64,000 nt of DNA from Xestospongia muta (lineage: Eukaryota > Porifera > Demospongiae > Haplosclerida > Petrosiidae), in NCBI GenBank assembly GCA_963693285.1, contig OY848917.1:32003245-32067244 (forward strand). Direction: 5' to 3'. This document shows positions 1 through 15,300 of the stretch, in pieces; the first letter of the stretch is position 1, and each line of letters starts with the position of its first letter. Under the pieces are notes generated by a model that worked only from the letters and a program-made list of their open reading frames with translations, was not told where the DNA came from and ran no database searches. The translations under genes and the position numbers were made by a program.

Positions 1-291
1 CAATGGAAGCTATTTCTTTGAGTGAAAATTTAAAGTTTATATTATAAAGGATATTTGTTAAGGGAGATATCCTCTGTTTAAGACATACACTTGTATGCTT
101 TAGTTATTTAAAAGAATATCCTTGATATATAGCTATTATCATTTAACAAGTCTAAAAAATTAATGGCAGAATCCATCCAAGTTTGTTGTGAACTTTGCAT
201 TGATCTAAAAATGTAATTAAGTACATAATTAGTTTATTATATACATTGTAGTTTGTACTAGTAAATGACATTAATATTATATTTTATTTAG

Positions 292-390
292 AGTGGCCAG
301 ACTCCATTGTACATAGCATGCGCTAATGGTCATGATAAAGTTGTACAAGCATTACTAGACCATGGTGTTCAAGTGGATATTCCAGACAAG
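292..390 (+). CDS. Ankyrin exon, array copy 1
   Basis: 99-nt phase-0 exon between a TTTATTTAG acceptor and a GTCAGT donor. It encodes one complete 33-residue ankyrin repeat with the signature TPLYIACANGHDKVVQALL. The open frame continues past the donor into intron to 546, which is not taken as coding because homologous exons elsewhere stop at the same donor position. Confidence 0.85.
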
Positions 391-3300
391 GTCAGTGACA
401 TATCATGTATTCATGTTAAGTTATGTAACAAAACAGAAATTGATGAAGCTACTTTAGTAACACAGGAAATTAACAAAAATGATGTGCATGTATTGTCATG
501 TTGTTCAGATATGACCTCAATTGTAGAATATCAATATAACATATAACCTTGTAATGAATTATATTCATTTTTGTCAGTTCAGTATTAACATCTATCTTGA
601 GCCTTCCTTGATTTAAAGATTTTATGAGTCAAATAGATGTCAGGCATTAGGATAACTCTAAACCCTTACTTATCAACCCTTATCTGACAACAAATATGAA
701 CTTTAACTGTTATTTTTTCTGTCAAACTTCAGCCTTTTAGAGTTACTTTATAACAAGATTACCAATGAATAATTTCTTTAGCTTTTTAAAGCTTTAATGA
801 TTATGAATGGTTTAGTAGCATCAAAGTTTGACACACATATTAAACATGATTCAATGGAAGCTATTTCTTTAAGTAAAGATTTAAAGTATATATTATAAAG
901 GATCTGTTAAGGGAGATATCCTCTGTTTAAGACATACACTTGTATGCTTTAGTTATTTAAAAGAATATCCTTGATATATAGCTATTATCATTTAACAAGT
1001 CTAAAAAATTAATGGCAGAATCCATCCAAGTTTGTTGTGAACTTTGCATTGATCTAAAAATGTAATTAAGTACATAATTAGTTTATTATATACATTGTAG
1101 TTTGTACTAGTAAATGACATTAATATTATATTTTATTTAGAGTGGCCAGACTCCATTGTACATAGCATGCGCTAATGGTCATGATAAAGTTGTACAAGCA
1201 TTACTAGACCATGGTGTTCAAGTGGATATTCCAGACAAGGTCAGTGACATATCATGTATTCATGTTAAGTTATGTAACAAAACAGAAATTGATGAAGCTA
1301 CTTTAGTAACACAGGAAATTAACAAAAATGATGTGCATGTATTGTCATGTTGTTCAGATATGACCTCAATTGTAGAATATCAATATAACATATAACCTTG
1401 TAATGAATTATATTCATTTTTGTCAGTTCAGTATTAACATCTATCTTGAGCCTTCCTTGATTTAAAGATTTTATGAGTCAAATAGATGTCAGGCATTAGG
1501 ATAACTCTAAACCCTTACTTATCAACCCTTATCTGACAACAAATATGAACTTTAACTGTTATTTTTTCTGTCAAACTTCAGCCTTTTAGAGTTACTTTAT
1601 AACAAGATTACCAATGAATAATTTCTTTAGCTTTTTAAAGCTTTAATGATTATGAATGGTTTAGTAGCATCAAAGTTTGACACACATATTAAACATGATT
1701 CAATGGAAGCTATTTCTTTAAGTAAAGATTTAAAGTATATATTATAAAGGATCTGTTAAGGGAGATATCCTCTGTTTAAGACATACACTTGTATGCTTTA
1801 GTTATTTAAAAGAATATCCTTGATATATAGCTATTATCATTTAACAAGTCTAAAAAATTAATGGCAGAATCCATCCAAGTTTGTTGTGAACTTTGCATTG
1901 ATCTAAAAATGTAATTAAGTACATAATTAGTTTATTATATACATTGTAGTTTGTACTAGTAAATGACATTAATATTATATTTTATTTAGAGTGGCCAGAC
2001 TCCATTGTACATAGCATGCGCTAATGGTCATGATAAAGTTGTACAAGCATTACTAGACCATGGTGTTCAAGTGGATATTCCAGACAAGGTCAGTGACATA
2101 TCATGTATTCATGTTAAGTTATGTAACAAAACAGAAATTGATGAAGCTACTTTAGTAACACAGGAAATTAACAAAAATGATGTGCATGTATTGTCATGTT
2201 GTTCAGATATGACCTCAATTGTAGAATATCAATATAACATATAACCTTGTAATGAATTATATTCATTTTTGTCAGTTCAGTATTAACATCTATCTTGAGC
2301 CTTCCTTGATTTAAAGATTTTATGAGTCAAATAGATGTCAGGCATTAGGATAACTCTAAACCCTTACTTATCAACCCTTATCTGACAACAAATATGAACT
2401 TTAACTGTTATTTTTTCTGTCAAACTTCAGCCTTTTAGAGTTACTTTATAACAAGATTACCAATGAATAATTTCTTTAGCTTTTTAAAGCTTTAATGATT
2501 ATGAATGGTTTAGTAGCATCAAAGTTTGACACACATATTAAACATGATTCAATGGAAGCTATTTCTTTAAGTAAAGATTTAAAGTATATATTATAAAGGA
2601 TCTGTTAAGGGAGATATCCTCTGTTTAAGACATACACTTGTATGCTTTAGTTATTTAAAAGAATATCCTTGATATATAGCTATTATCATTTAACAAGTCT
2701 AAAAAATTAATGGCAGAATCCATCCAAGTTTGTTGTGAACTTTGCATTGATCTAAAAATGTAATTAAGTACATAATTAGTTTATTATATACATTGTAGTT
2801 TGTACTAGTAAATGACATTAATATTATATTTTATTTAGAGTGGCCAGACTCCATTGTACATAGCATGCGCTAATGGTCATGATAAAGTTGTACAAGCATT
2901 ACTAGACCATGGTGTTCAAGTGGATATTCCAGACAAGGTCAGTGACATATCATGTATTCATGTTAAGTTATGTAACAAAACAGAAATTGATGAAGCTACT
3001 TTAGTAACACAGGAAATTAACAAAAATGATGTGCATGTATTGTCATGTTGTTCAGATATGACCTCAATTGTAGAATATCAATATAACATATAACCTTGTA
3101 ATGAATTATATTCATTTTTGTCAGTTCAGTATTAACATCTATCTTGAGCCTTCCTTGATTTAAAGATTTTATGAGTCAAATAGATGTCAGGCATTAGGAT
3201 AACTCTAAACCCTTACTTATCAACCCTTATCTGACAACAAATATGAACTTTAACTGTTATTTTTTCTGTCAAACTTCAGCCTTTTAGAGTTACTTTATAA

Positions 3301-6300
3301 CAAGATTACCAATGAATAATTTCTTTAGCTTTTTAAAGCTTTAATGATTATGAATGGTTTAGTAGCATCAAAGTTTGACACACATATTAAACATGATTCA
3401 ATGGAAGCTATTTCTTTAAGTAAAGATTTAAAGTATATATTATAAAGGATCTGTTAAGGGAGATATCCTCTGTTTAAGACATACACTTGTATGCTTTAGT
3501 GATTTAAAAGAATATCCTTGATGTATAGGTATTATCATTTAAACAATCAAAAAAATTAATTCCAGAATCCATTCAAGTTTGTTGTGAACTTTGCATTGAT
3601 CTAAAAATGTAATTAAATACATAATTAGTTTATTATATACATTGTAGTTTGTACTAGTATATGACATTAATATTATATTTTATTCAGAGTGGCCAGACTC
3701 CATTGTACATAGCATGCGCTAATGGTCATGATAAAGTTGTACAAGCATTACTAGACCATGGTGTTCAAGTGGATGTTCAAGATGAGGTCAGTGACATATC
3801 ATATATTCATGTTAATGTATGTAACAAAACAGAAATTGATGAAGCTATTTTAGTCACACAGGTAATGTACATGTACATTTACAAACTAGTTTCCTTTGAC
3901 ATAAATTACACATTATACAATACATTTTTTTCCTTTATTGTTAATGTATTTAGATACAATATACACATTATTAGAATCACTAGTTAATATTATGTTCCTC
4001 AAATGATGTTTATATCTATCTATATATATATAGAAAGGCAGGACCCCTCTCTATATTGCATCAGAGAAAGGCTACATTGAAATTGTGCAACTATTACTAA
4101 AGGCTAATGCTTGTACTGATATAGCAAAGAATGTAAGTTGTCTGATGTAAAATAGTTATTATATTTCCTTAATTAATGTCAGACCACTTTGACCTCACAT
4201 TAAAAGATGGAAGGTGTTTGTTTTATGTAGTTATTAACCCTTGTCTTCCAAAAAATGCAATCTTTCCTCGATGATTTTGATTTTTTATAATTTGCTATAG
4301 TTTTAATTTGTCCTTATTGTGTTAAGCTTTAGATATGTCAAAACTTAATTTAACTGTATTGAAATCAGTAAACAAGATACAGTACATGTCAATATGAGAA
4401 CTGTTGTACTCTACTAGTACACAAATATATATTGAGTTTGAATAAACCAAATGAAACAAACTGACCCCATGATATAGCCACTAGTCTAGTTTACTACTGG
4501 TCACACTATAGTTACTACCTGCCTGAACATAACATACTTAACAACACACTACAATATTCCACTAGTTCAACTATACTTTACATACACTTATGTGGGATTC
4601 ATCTAATTATTTGCTCAGTTTTGACGCGATGTTCGTACTTGACTAGACAGCTAAGAGAATGTTTATTGTTATGAGACCATCCAAACTTACAGTGGATTCC
4701 ACCTCATATGTTCACTGTTCAGATAAACATTACTATCTACTTTGATCTGTATTAATTACTATATCAATAAAAAAGAAAACAGCTGGTATTGAATATGTCC
4801 ACACAAATCCATACAAAATTCTCATGATAAGTAGCTAGGTCCTTCAATCTATATTGTTTATAACTGAGACTTTATAATAATTTTATTCCTTTTTCCTGCT
4901 TACACAACAATAATAAAAATATAAACTGGTCAGCTACTTATGTAGGGACTTTTATATGATTTTGGAGTATACATAATTATTCATTACTATCTTGTCTCTT
5001 TCCTTTAGCATTGTGATATGTACATCATTGACATTTTTCTGTCAAAGTGTTTTTGATTAGTTGTACAATTGTCAATGATAATTAGTGAATATTCATTTAT
5101 TATAAATGTTGGATACTGTGGACTGAATTGTAGCTTATTATCTCTGGGAATACAAAGAGATCAATCTAAGCACTAATTTCTGGTAGATTATGAAGTAACA
5201 ATAGTAGCATTTTGTCATAATATTAGTACATACCTATATTTTTATTATATCTATCATGTTGATAACATCAAGTAAAACTTTCCCTAACAGCTAGAGGATG
5301 AATGTTCTCTAGTATCACTTAGTAATGGTTTTTCGATATAGTTTGTGTTAGTATGTGACAATAATATTTGACATTGTTTAGGATGACAAGACTCCATTGT
5401 ACATAGCATGTTACAATGGTCGTGATAAAGTAGTACAAGTATTACTAGACCATGGTGTTCATGTGGATGTTCCAGACAAGGTCAGTGACATAACATGTAT
5501 TAATTTTAAGTTATGTGATACAACAGAGCTTATTGGTGCTACTTTGATTAAATACAAAATAAACAAAAGATGATCTCTATGTATAGTGTCATTACTCAGC
5601 AAGTATTGTAATCATAGATCAATAGAGCTTTTAAATATCTTTTATAATTACTACAATAAGTAAAATATATGAGCTAGCAGTCAATATGTAAATATTAAAG
5701 GATCTTTTATTTCAATGTACTTTTTGTTTTCTAAAGTGCACAGAAATTTATATTGAGAATTCAGCAATTTTGTCAGATTACAAACTGTGATCTCTAAACA
5801 AACAGCAAATATTCACCTTTAGATAGAGCTTTATGAGATATAATTTATGGTTTGATTTGACAAGTATACTATATAACCATATAATAATAATGCAATCATT
5901 AATGTCTGGTAAAATAGCTACTACAACCTGATAGAAACTTTAAATACTTACATGTTTTTTTTAATTATCCAATAAATGGGACAATATAGTATATGAGAAG
6001 ACAATAATGTGTGACATTTGTACAGTCACTTAATGTGTCTTAATTAAGACAGTATATTTATCATTTAGTATGGCAGAACGTTTCTACATATTGCCTACTT
6101 GAGAGGTAAACATGACATTGTCAAATTATTAATTAAACCAGGAGCTAGTATTTTGGAAACAGTAAAAGTTGTAAGTGAAATGTGATATTTAATTAGAAAT
6201 AAAGGTCAAATAAAGTAACATTATTGCTAGAAGACAAAGCTAACAATATCAACATAAGTCAAACAGAGTAATATTAAATCCTCTACTAATAACACTATTG

Positions 6301-9300
6301 TTTAGGTATACATGATAACTCATTAATCAGTTACATATAATGTATAATGTAATATAATGATCAATGAATTATACTGTATCAGTACTTGTTATATTATGTG
6401 GCCATAAATCATGTTCTGTAATCTCTTCTATAGGACACTCTCCTTCTCAAATCTGCAAAGGAAGGCAATGTAAATGGTGTTAGAGAATCACTTACCAAAC
6501 AAGCCAATATTAACATTGTTAATGAGGTATGTACTATTAGTGTATCTGTAATTTACTGTAAACTTCAAAAAATTCAGCAATTTAGATTGTTGTATTGTAA
6601 TTTTAGTATGGTTTCTAAAGTTATCATAATTTTCTAATACGTTAGCAAAATTAGTGAGCCACACCACCTCTGTACATAGATAGTGCTCAGTTAAAATGTT
6701 TCCCAGGACTATAGGCTGTTTGGAGAATTGACACTCTAGATCTGAGACATTACTCAGTAAACATGTTCTCGTATTATGTACTCATAGACTTAATTGTTTT
6801 TTGAAATCAAAATAATTTGATTTCAATAGAGTGTTGTTATGAAATATTGTACTAAAATAAAGAAACATTTGATGCAATAATTGTTAAATGGTTTATATTT
6901 ACAGCTGATAACTATATCAATATCAGTTATACTTACAGTAATGCTATTGCAAACAGAATGTGTTACAAAGTACCTCATACAATAACTTGTCATAATGTAC
7001 AGACTAAAATGTACTTGTTGATGTAGTTGTAATTTTAATGCAAATTATTTGTTACGTGTGTAGTAATTCAATGGTTCAGGCTCAACATTAAGGGGTGTGG
7101 TTTACTATTAACCACATTAATTTGATAGACATCACATATGATGATGTAACACTTATTCCATTATAAGTTGTAGTTGTGTCAGCAATTATACTGAATGCCC
7201 AGATCATTTAACAATCCACGCTTAGTTATCTTAAAAACTAGCTTGATAGTTTAGATTTCAATGAGTCATACTCCTATCTATCATTACATGACATATAGAT
7301 AATGAAATAATACACAAACTGGTGGTTAGATAAATTGACACAAAAAATAGTTTTAAGTATATCAAGTAGTGATGTAATAGTTACCATTGTTATCTGTATA
7401 GCCAATTATATAATATACTATAACTGCATATATATTCCAATTATAAATATATTCATCTGCTCTATTTAAATATTTGAACTTACAAATGTTGTTATTACAG
7501 AGAGTATATAGATATAAAGGATATTGATATTATTATAAATTTGTCAATTGATTTGTTGACAAGGTCATAATTAAAATGAACAGATTGGACTACAGTACTA
7601 TAGATGCTAGTAATATAGATAATTACACTATGTTATCAGTTCTTGTTTTAATCAAAGTATAACTTGTAATGGAATTACCACAATTATTTCTTAAACTATG
7701 ACACAGTAGCCTTTCTACAATTTTTTATTAATATATACCTCAAATTATTAAGATTTGATCATATCCATTCAATATTTAGTGGTTTACTTTTTGTAAATTA
7801 TGTTCTGAGACCGTATGTTACACATTCTTGTTAAGATTTGATGTAAACAAAAGGAGCATTGACAAAACTCTATTACATGTGCATCTCTTTATTCTCATTT
7901 TTTTTAACGTTATATTAGGAAGGAGAGACAGCACTGATTGTAGCTGCTAGGTGTAACCATGCAGATGTTGCATCTTTTCTTATTGAGAATGGCTGTTCTG
8001 TTGACATTAAGGATAAAGTAAGTTAATATAGTACTGTTTAGCAAAGAAACTTATTTTAACAAACATACGTTTAGTTTGACAAGCTAGTCTTTCCTCCTAA
8101 TTGACAAACTGTTGAGAATAGCATTATTTAGAAGTAAACTACACCTACTGCCCTATTGGTTGTGGAATTTAGGACAACAGTCTTGTCCCTGGACTACCAC
8201 AGTTAACCTGGTATGATTGCCTTGGTTCCTTGAGATAGGAAATGTTGCAATATTGACATTTATCCACACATGTCCTGTTTCCTGTCTAGTCTAAAAATAG
8301 TAATTGTAGCTTTAGACATCATATGATAATAAGGATATTTGTTTGCCAAGATTTGGATTAAGCAATTTTATTTGACACCATGATTCCTGGCATAGTAGTC
8401 TGTGATTGAAACTAGTAAGACAATATCACAATGTTTATAAGTTGTTATTACAATTGACACATCAGTGGAATCATACATGACCTCTTTTTTTTACATTTGC
8501 TATTCTTCGAATTAGTTGCTAAATTCTTTATCTATACAAAAGAACATAACAGCAGAATTATTTTATTAATCTAGAATACTACAGGTAGAATGTGAGCAAA
8601 CATTGGTGCTAGCATTAAATTGTGAAGGTTTTGTTGAAGTTAATATTTCTATAAATCATTATAACAATTGTAAAAACAATTAATAACCACTATGTCAACA
8701 TTATGTGGTACGCTCAAACATTTGGACGTTATATTTTTAATAGCAATTCCATCTAGACTCTGTTCTTAGACTACCACAGCCGATAGCAAAAGTTACCAAA
8801 ATCAACATTACTTAGTCAAATGTTAACATAATATAAATGTTAACAATATGTAATTTGAATATGTATTTTGCAACAACTAGATGTTAGCTGTTATACTGTA
8901 AGAGAGTGGTAGTCTAGGGATGAGGCTAGTTTCTTGATGTCACAATGCCAGTATTAAGTTGTTGGGTAGATGAGTGTTTTGTTTTCAATTATATAACAAC
9001 AAATGTGGTTAAGTTTAACTTTCCTAATATATACTAAATTTTCAAATGTCTAATACTTGCCTTAGTTATCTCTACTCAACATTCTGGTTTGTTAACTTCT
9101 TTGTTTTATATATTTTATTATGTTTGACATAGTGATTGACATTTCTAGCAACATTAGTGATTACCATAGTATTTTGTTAACACTAGATATCTAAACAAAA
9201 AGTCAGAAATATCACTGTAACTTTAGAATGAAATGTTATTATGGAAATCCTCACGTATGTTTTACTTATTATTCTATTTTGTATTGACTAGTAGAGTAGT

Positions 9301-12300
9301 TTTGATGGAACACTTTACATACTGTCTGTAATTTTTGTTTATAATTTGTTAATATTGCAAACTTTCTCTCTAGACTTAATTCTTGGAAATACAACTGTAA
9401 AATAGAAAAGATTCTTTGTTATATGTTTGATGTTTCATTATTGTATAATAAATAATTTTAAAATTATAGCAATTTAAAGTGCTTTGCCAGAGTAACATAC
9501 AAATAATCAAACTAAATACTTTAATCCTCACAATGTAGAGGTGGCAAGGGTTAATTATAATCTGTTGCTTATTCCACGTTTGTCTTTTTATTCTCAGAAT
9601 GATTACACTGTTTTACACCGGGCAGTCAATAATAACAATATTGACCTTGTCAAGACGATATTGGACAGTACTGTTCAGATTGACATTAAGAATAAGGTGA
9701 GTGCAATTAAAACTACAACTTGTAATAATAACTATTATTTATAACTATTTAATAACCATCTCTTGTGTATGGTTGTATTTCTGTCACATGGTCCTAAGAT
9801 TTTTTCGGACCAGATAGTGTGTGTGTGTGTGTGTGCACTCTTATCATATTATTGTATTGTTGTATCTGATGTTTGAAGACAATGAATGAAATTAACCTAT
9901 CTAAAGTAACTGCTGATGTGCATGGCAATAAATCAATTTAATCACTGCTGTTGCAAGTGGTTTAACTGAATTGGGTATGACTGATTTTTTGTAACAAGAG
10001 AAACATCATTGAACAACAATATATGTAAATATATATATATATATATATATATCTCCAACTCCTTAGTCTTCATACTTGTTTGCTAAATATAGTCTTTCAC
10101 AGCAATACTATGGACAGTATCATCAAAGTAATTTAAGGACTGTTTTTACATTTATAATGTTGTCTTTAAAGTGTCATTGGAGATCTAGTAGATAGAAAAT
10201 TGAATAGCAATAACCTAACTTTTCTTTATCTGTTTAATTGATAAAATGGGATATAGTACTGTGACATTATGTGACAAAGTTGTTACTGATAATTTCTAAT
10301 ATAAGCAACTATATTGGAATATTTCAAATATACATGCTCCTCTGGTCAATTTCATTTTTACTTGCTCTAGCATATACTCCCACCAGTACACTTGGCATTT
10401 GAATTATTTTTGCAAGTGTCATATTAATTAAAACTGAAGTAGCCAAAATTTTAATGCATTTTCTTTGTAAAACATGATGGTACTGTCATTTAGTCTGTCT
10501 CTATCTAATATTTGTTTTGCTTAGCTTCTACCTGGTATCAGATGACATCTATACGCACACATATTAGGATGTATTTGTAGAGATAGTTATGCATCATGGA
10601 AAGGTCTTTTTGCACATTTGAATGAGTTGTTCTTTTGGTTGATATGCCATGATTCTAGTTGACATCGTTTCTAGAGGATGGACAAGGATTGACAATCTTG
10701 TTAAGATTTGTTCCTAACAAGCAAACAATGACAAATTTCTAAATGCATAAATACATGTTCAGTGTACATCTGTTTATTCTCTTTATATCATATGTTTATT
10801 AGGATGGAGAGACTGCACTCTATGTGGCTGCTAACAATAACCATACTGATATTGCACTTCTTTTGATTGAAAAAGGCTGTTCTGTTGATATTAAGAATAA
10901 TGTAAGTTAATATAGGGTTGTAGTACTGATTAACAAAACCACTTACATAGTAGTTCATATGTTTATATATTGATAGCTTATAGTCTAGCAAGCTAATGTC
11001 TTCTTAGCTGACAGCCAAATCTCTCCACCTCATTAACAAATCTAAATACATGTACAGTGTAGATCTCTTTATATCATACATTTATTAGGATGGAAACACT
11101 GCACTCTATGTGGCTGCTGAGAAAAACCACACTGATATTGCACTTCTCCTGATTGAGAGTAGCTGTTCTATTAATATTAAGAATAATGTGAGTTAATACA
11201 GGTTGCACACTTCCTAACATAGCTACTTATGATATTAATTCATATGTTTACATATCACAAGCTAGCATCATAGCTAACAGTCAAATCTCTCTACCTCATT
11301 AAAAAAATTCTAAATACATGTACATAAACACATCTATACTTTACATATATATGTTAGTTAATTTGTGTTGTCTGTATCACACTTAGTTATAAAATAGTTT
11401 AAAAATAAAGAGCTCAGACATTGAATACCTGCAATGAGCTATGACTACATGAAGCCACTTTGTCTTCATTCTAATCATATAAGTAGTGCTGCTATAATAA
11501 AGGGATCCTCTGGCCCTTAAATTATTCTTCCTACTCCATTAATATAACTTTGAAGCTTTAAAATTATTGTTAGATGTAATATAAATCACACATTATATCC
11601 TGTATTGATATCTACATTAAGTGCAATTAGCCTTGAACAGTAGAAATTAAACAAACAGGAAAAATATATATCAATTGTTCATGAAACTTCAACACTGTTA
11701 CAACATATGTCATTCTTGAAACCGCATATTGAAATGAACAAAATGGATTATGTTTTCATAAACAATGTGGTGCTTTAACTTCTTTAAAAGATGATCATTT
11801 TATTATTTGTACATATAATTAATGTAATATAAAAATGGCTTACTGGCTTATCATTTTCTACCTTTATCCAACTAGGCCATGCATTTTGAAGTCAATAGAT
11901 GAAATTGTAATTGTAATTTTCATATCTGTACTTAAACAAACTAGCCTCTCCTCAGCTAATGGGCAAATGTCTTCACTTTATCAACAAACTGATGGGTATA
12001 GTAGGGTCTAGAAGCAAAGTAGGTCTATTGACCGATCGGAATATGTGAAATGTAGAACAGTAGTTTTGTCTCCAGACTATCACAGTAAATTAAAGTCTTG
12101 TATCTTGCCTTGATTATCTTAGGACAAGAAATATTGGAATTACACACAAGTTTTATTTCTTGGCACGTCTAACATTAGTAACTAGTTCCAGATGTCATGT
12201 GATGATAATGACATTCATATGATGAATTGTATTTAGTCATTGCCACAATACTGGAGTACATATCATTTACTGTACCAAGAAAATTAATGAAAGATACCAT

Positions 12301-15300
12301 ACTACATTTCATTATGAGGCACGGTTGTTTGGGACAAGACTAACTAACCTCAGCCAATCATTTTGACAACAGTAGGAGTGGCTAGCTTATTAAACATCTA
12401 TCACTTTATATAATGAAACATAATTGGTGATAGACTTATTACATGTGGTCAAATCTATATGTAGTTGTCTTCATTCTATATATTTTTGATTATCTAAATA
12501 TTGAGAGGAAAACATCAGAAAAAATCACATCTTTTAGTCTCTATACTTTATAGGATATAATTATACAACATATTGTATTTACATGTATACTATATTCTAT
12601 GTATTAAATATTTACATCACATACATATATATCTTATCAATACTACATTAATCTACTATAGTAGCATCATTACTACATAATAGCAAATGATTGTCTTTGT
12701 ATTCTTAGGATGATGACACTGCTTTACACTATGCCACTTGGCATAACAATGTTGACCTTATTAAGGCAATTATGAACCATACTGTTCAGATTGATGCTAC
12801 CAATGATGTGAGTATATATTTAAAACTACAAATATGTTAAGAACCTTCCCTTATACAAGATAGACAGTGTGTGACATTGTCCTAACATGGTTTGTTATAC
12901 ATATACATATATACATATATGTTCACTTTCATCATTTTGTGGTATTGTTGTAAATGTCTTTTTTAATAAAATAAAACTCACATGTATTAACTGCTGATGC
13001 ACATGGCAACTAATGAATTTAAATAACTATTGCTGTGAACATTTCATATATAGTGTGACTGATCAAGGCTCAAAATTATATAAATGTTTCTGAAAGCAGA
13101 GAATCATCTTTGAGCTGAACCAAAATTTCCTCTATTCCCCAGTGTTCCAACATGTTAAATATGTATACTATTATTCTTCCATTAAATGCCTCGGTATATT
13201 TATTTAATCAGAACATCCTTGACCAGGTGTTTATTTAAAGTAGGTTTGTATTTATCTTCAAATTTCTCAACAGTTACCTGATACATCACTAACACTCACA
13301 ACTGAATAGTAAATATTATAACATGTTACAAAATGCTAACATGTGATCCCAAGCACACTACTGACTGTATCCATACTAGGCATTTCATCCTATTAGGTGT
13401 TTTTATACAACCATAATACTAATGCCTTGATATTTATCTAATGCAGACATTTATTCAAAGTAGGCAGATAGAAAAGTAGTAACTTAATTTATCTGTATAT
13501 TTGTGGAATTTAATAAAATTGGATATAGTACTGTGCCACAAACTTGTTACTCTTTAATTCTAATATAAGCAGCTTTCCTATATAGGTACACATCTAGTCA
13601 ATTTCCATTTTTATATACTTTAAAAGCATGCTTTCTTTGGCTCTGTAACTGTTTGTTATAAATTAGAACTAAATAGACTGGAATATTAGTGTATGTTTGT
13701 ATTATGAATTAATATTGAATTTAGGCCATTCATACTTTGTTTAAACTTGTAATAGAGAGTAATTGCTGTTTCAAAGTTTATAAAGATACATTGCTACTAT
13801 AATGAAAAACATAGAGCTTAGGTTAAAGATAACAAAACAACAGATTGGAATCAACAGTTCACACAACATACATGTTAGTTAATTTGTGTTGTCTGTATCA
13901 CACTTAGTTATAAAACAGCTTAAAATAAAGAGCTCAGACATTGTTATACCTAATACCACATGAAGCCACTTTGCCTTCATTCTAATCATATAAGTAGTGC
14001 TGCTATAATAAAAGGATCCTCTGGCCCTTAAATTATTCTTCCTACTCCATTAATATAACTTTGTAGCTTTAAAATTATTGTTAGATGTAATATAAATTAC
14101 ACATTGTATCCTGTATATTGTTATCTATATTAAGTGCAATTAGCCTTGAACAGTAGAAATTAAACAAACAGTAGACAAATATCAATTGTTCTTGAAACCT
14201 ACACATTTTTAAAACACATGGAAATGTCATTCTTGAGATATCATATTGAAATGAACAAAATGGATAATATTATCATAAACATTGTGGTGCTTTAACTGCT
14301 TTAAAAGATGATCATTTTATTATTTGTACATATAATTAATGTAATATAAGAATGGCTTACTGGCTTATCATTTTCTACATTTATCCAACTAGGCTATCCA
14401 CTTTGAAGTCAGTAGATGTAATTGTAATAATATTGTCTCATTTATTATTGTCTGTCAATTAAGTGTAAAACCAACAGTACCGTAGAGCTTAATGAATTCT
14501 TTCTCTCTTAGAGTGGAAACACACCACTTCATGATGCTTGTTCTAATGGTTCGCTTGATGCTATCAAGTTACTCATATCATCTGGGCGAGTGGATCCGAT
14601 GTCCAAAAATAATGATGAACAAGCACCTATGGAACTTGTTCCTCAAGATGACGAGAATCGTTTTGAAATTTTAAAAATGTTTGAGCCATTTCAGCAAAGT
14701 CAAGCTGACTTCCCTGTGGAATCTTATGGTAAAGTCTTTATGTGTGGCAACACTACTGCAGGGAAAAGTTCTCTTACTGCTGTCATCATGGAACGAGCTA
14801 AGAAACCAGCTAATCACAAGTTTGATACAACCGAATGTGTCACAGTAGAACCACTAACTGCTGGTATTAATGCACATACCTTCACAAGCCACGAAATTGG
14901 GAATGTCGTCCTCTACGACCTTGCTGGTCATAGGGAATATTACAGTAGTCATGCTGCTGTCCTAGAAAATCTCATGTTAAGCTCGCCTGCTGTTTTTTTG
15001 ATCCTTTTCAAGCTTATTAATGCCATTGAGATGATGAGAAAAGAGTTATACTACTGGTTTAATTTCATTGAAAATGTCAGCAAAGGAATGAAAAGTTCAA
15101 AGCGATCACAAATTGTTCTCATTGGAAGTCGACTTGATGAGCTGACTACTAGCTTGGATCCAATATCTGAAGTGGTGGATGAAGTTGTTGAGAAGGCTGC
15201 CTATTCACAAGAATTCCGTGGGTTTATACCAATGGAATGTCATCGTCCTGGAGGTAAAGGAGTCAAAGAGTTTATCGTTACATTGTCAAAGAGCTGTAAA

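Larger units (their letters stand above)
1..3850. repeat. 849-bp tandem array, four near-identical units plus a diverged fifth
   Basis: The same sequence recurs with a period of exactly 849 bp: exons begin at 292, 1141, 1990, 2839 and 3688. Units 2-4 look identical by eye over exon and intron. Unit 1 differs only in its first 60 bases (for example a 2-nt insertion near 54). The fifth unit diverges after about 3500 and in its exon end. Each unit carries one ankyrin exon and its flanking introns. This means either a very recent unequal-crossover expansion or an assembly artefact. The true copy number cannot be judged because the array runs off the left edge. Confidence 0.95.

Noticed and set aside
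391..546. Reading frame extending past the ankyrin exon in each 849-bp unit
   Set aside because: Follows a clear GTCAGT donor and has no ankyrin pattern; homologous exons elsewhere end at the same position.
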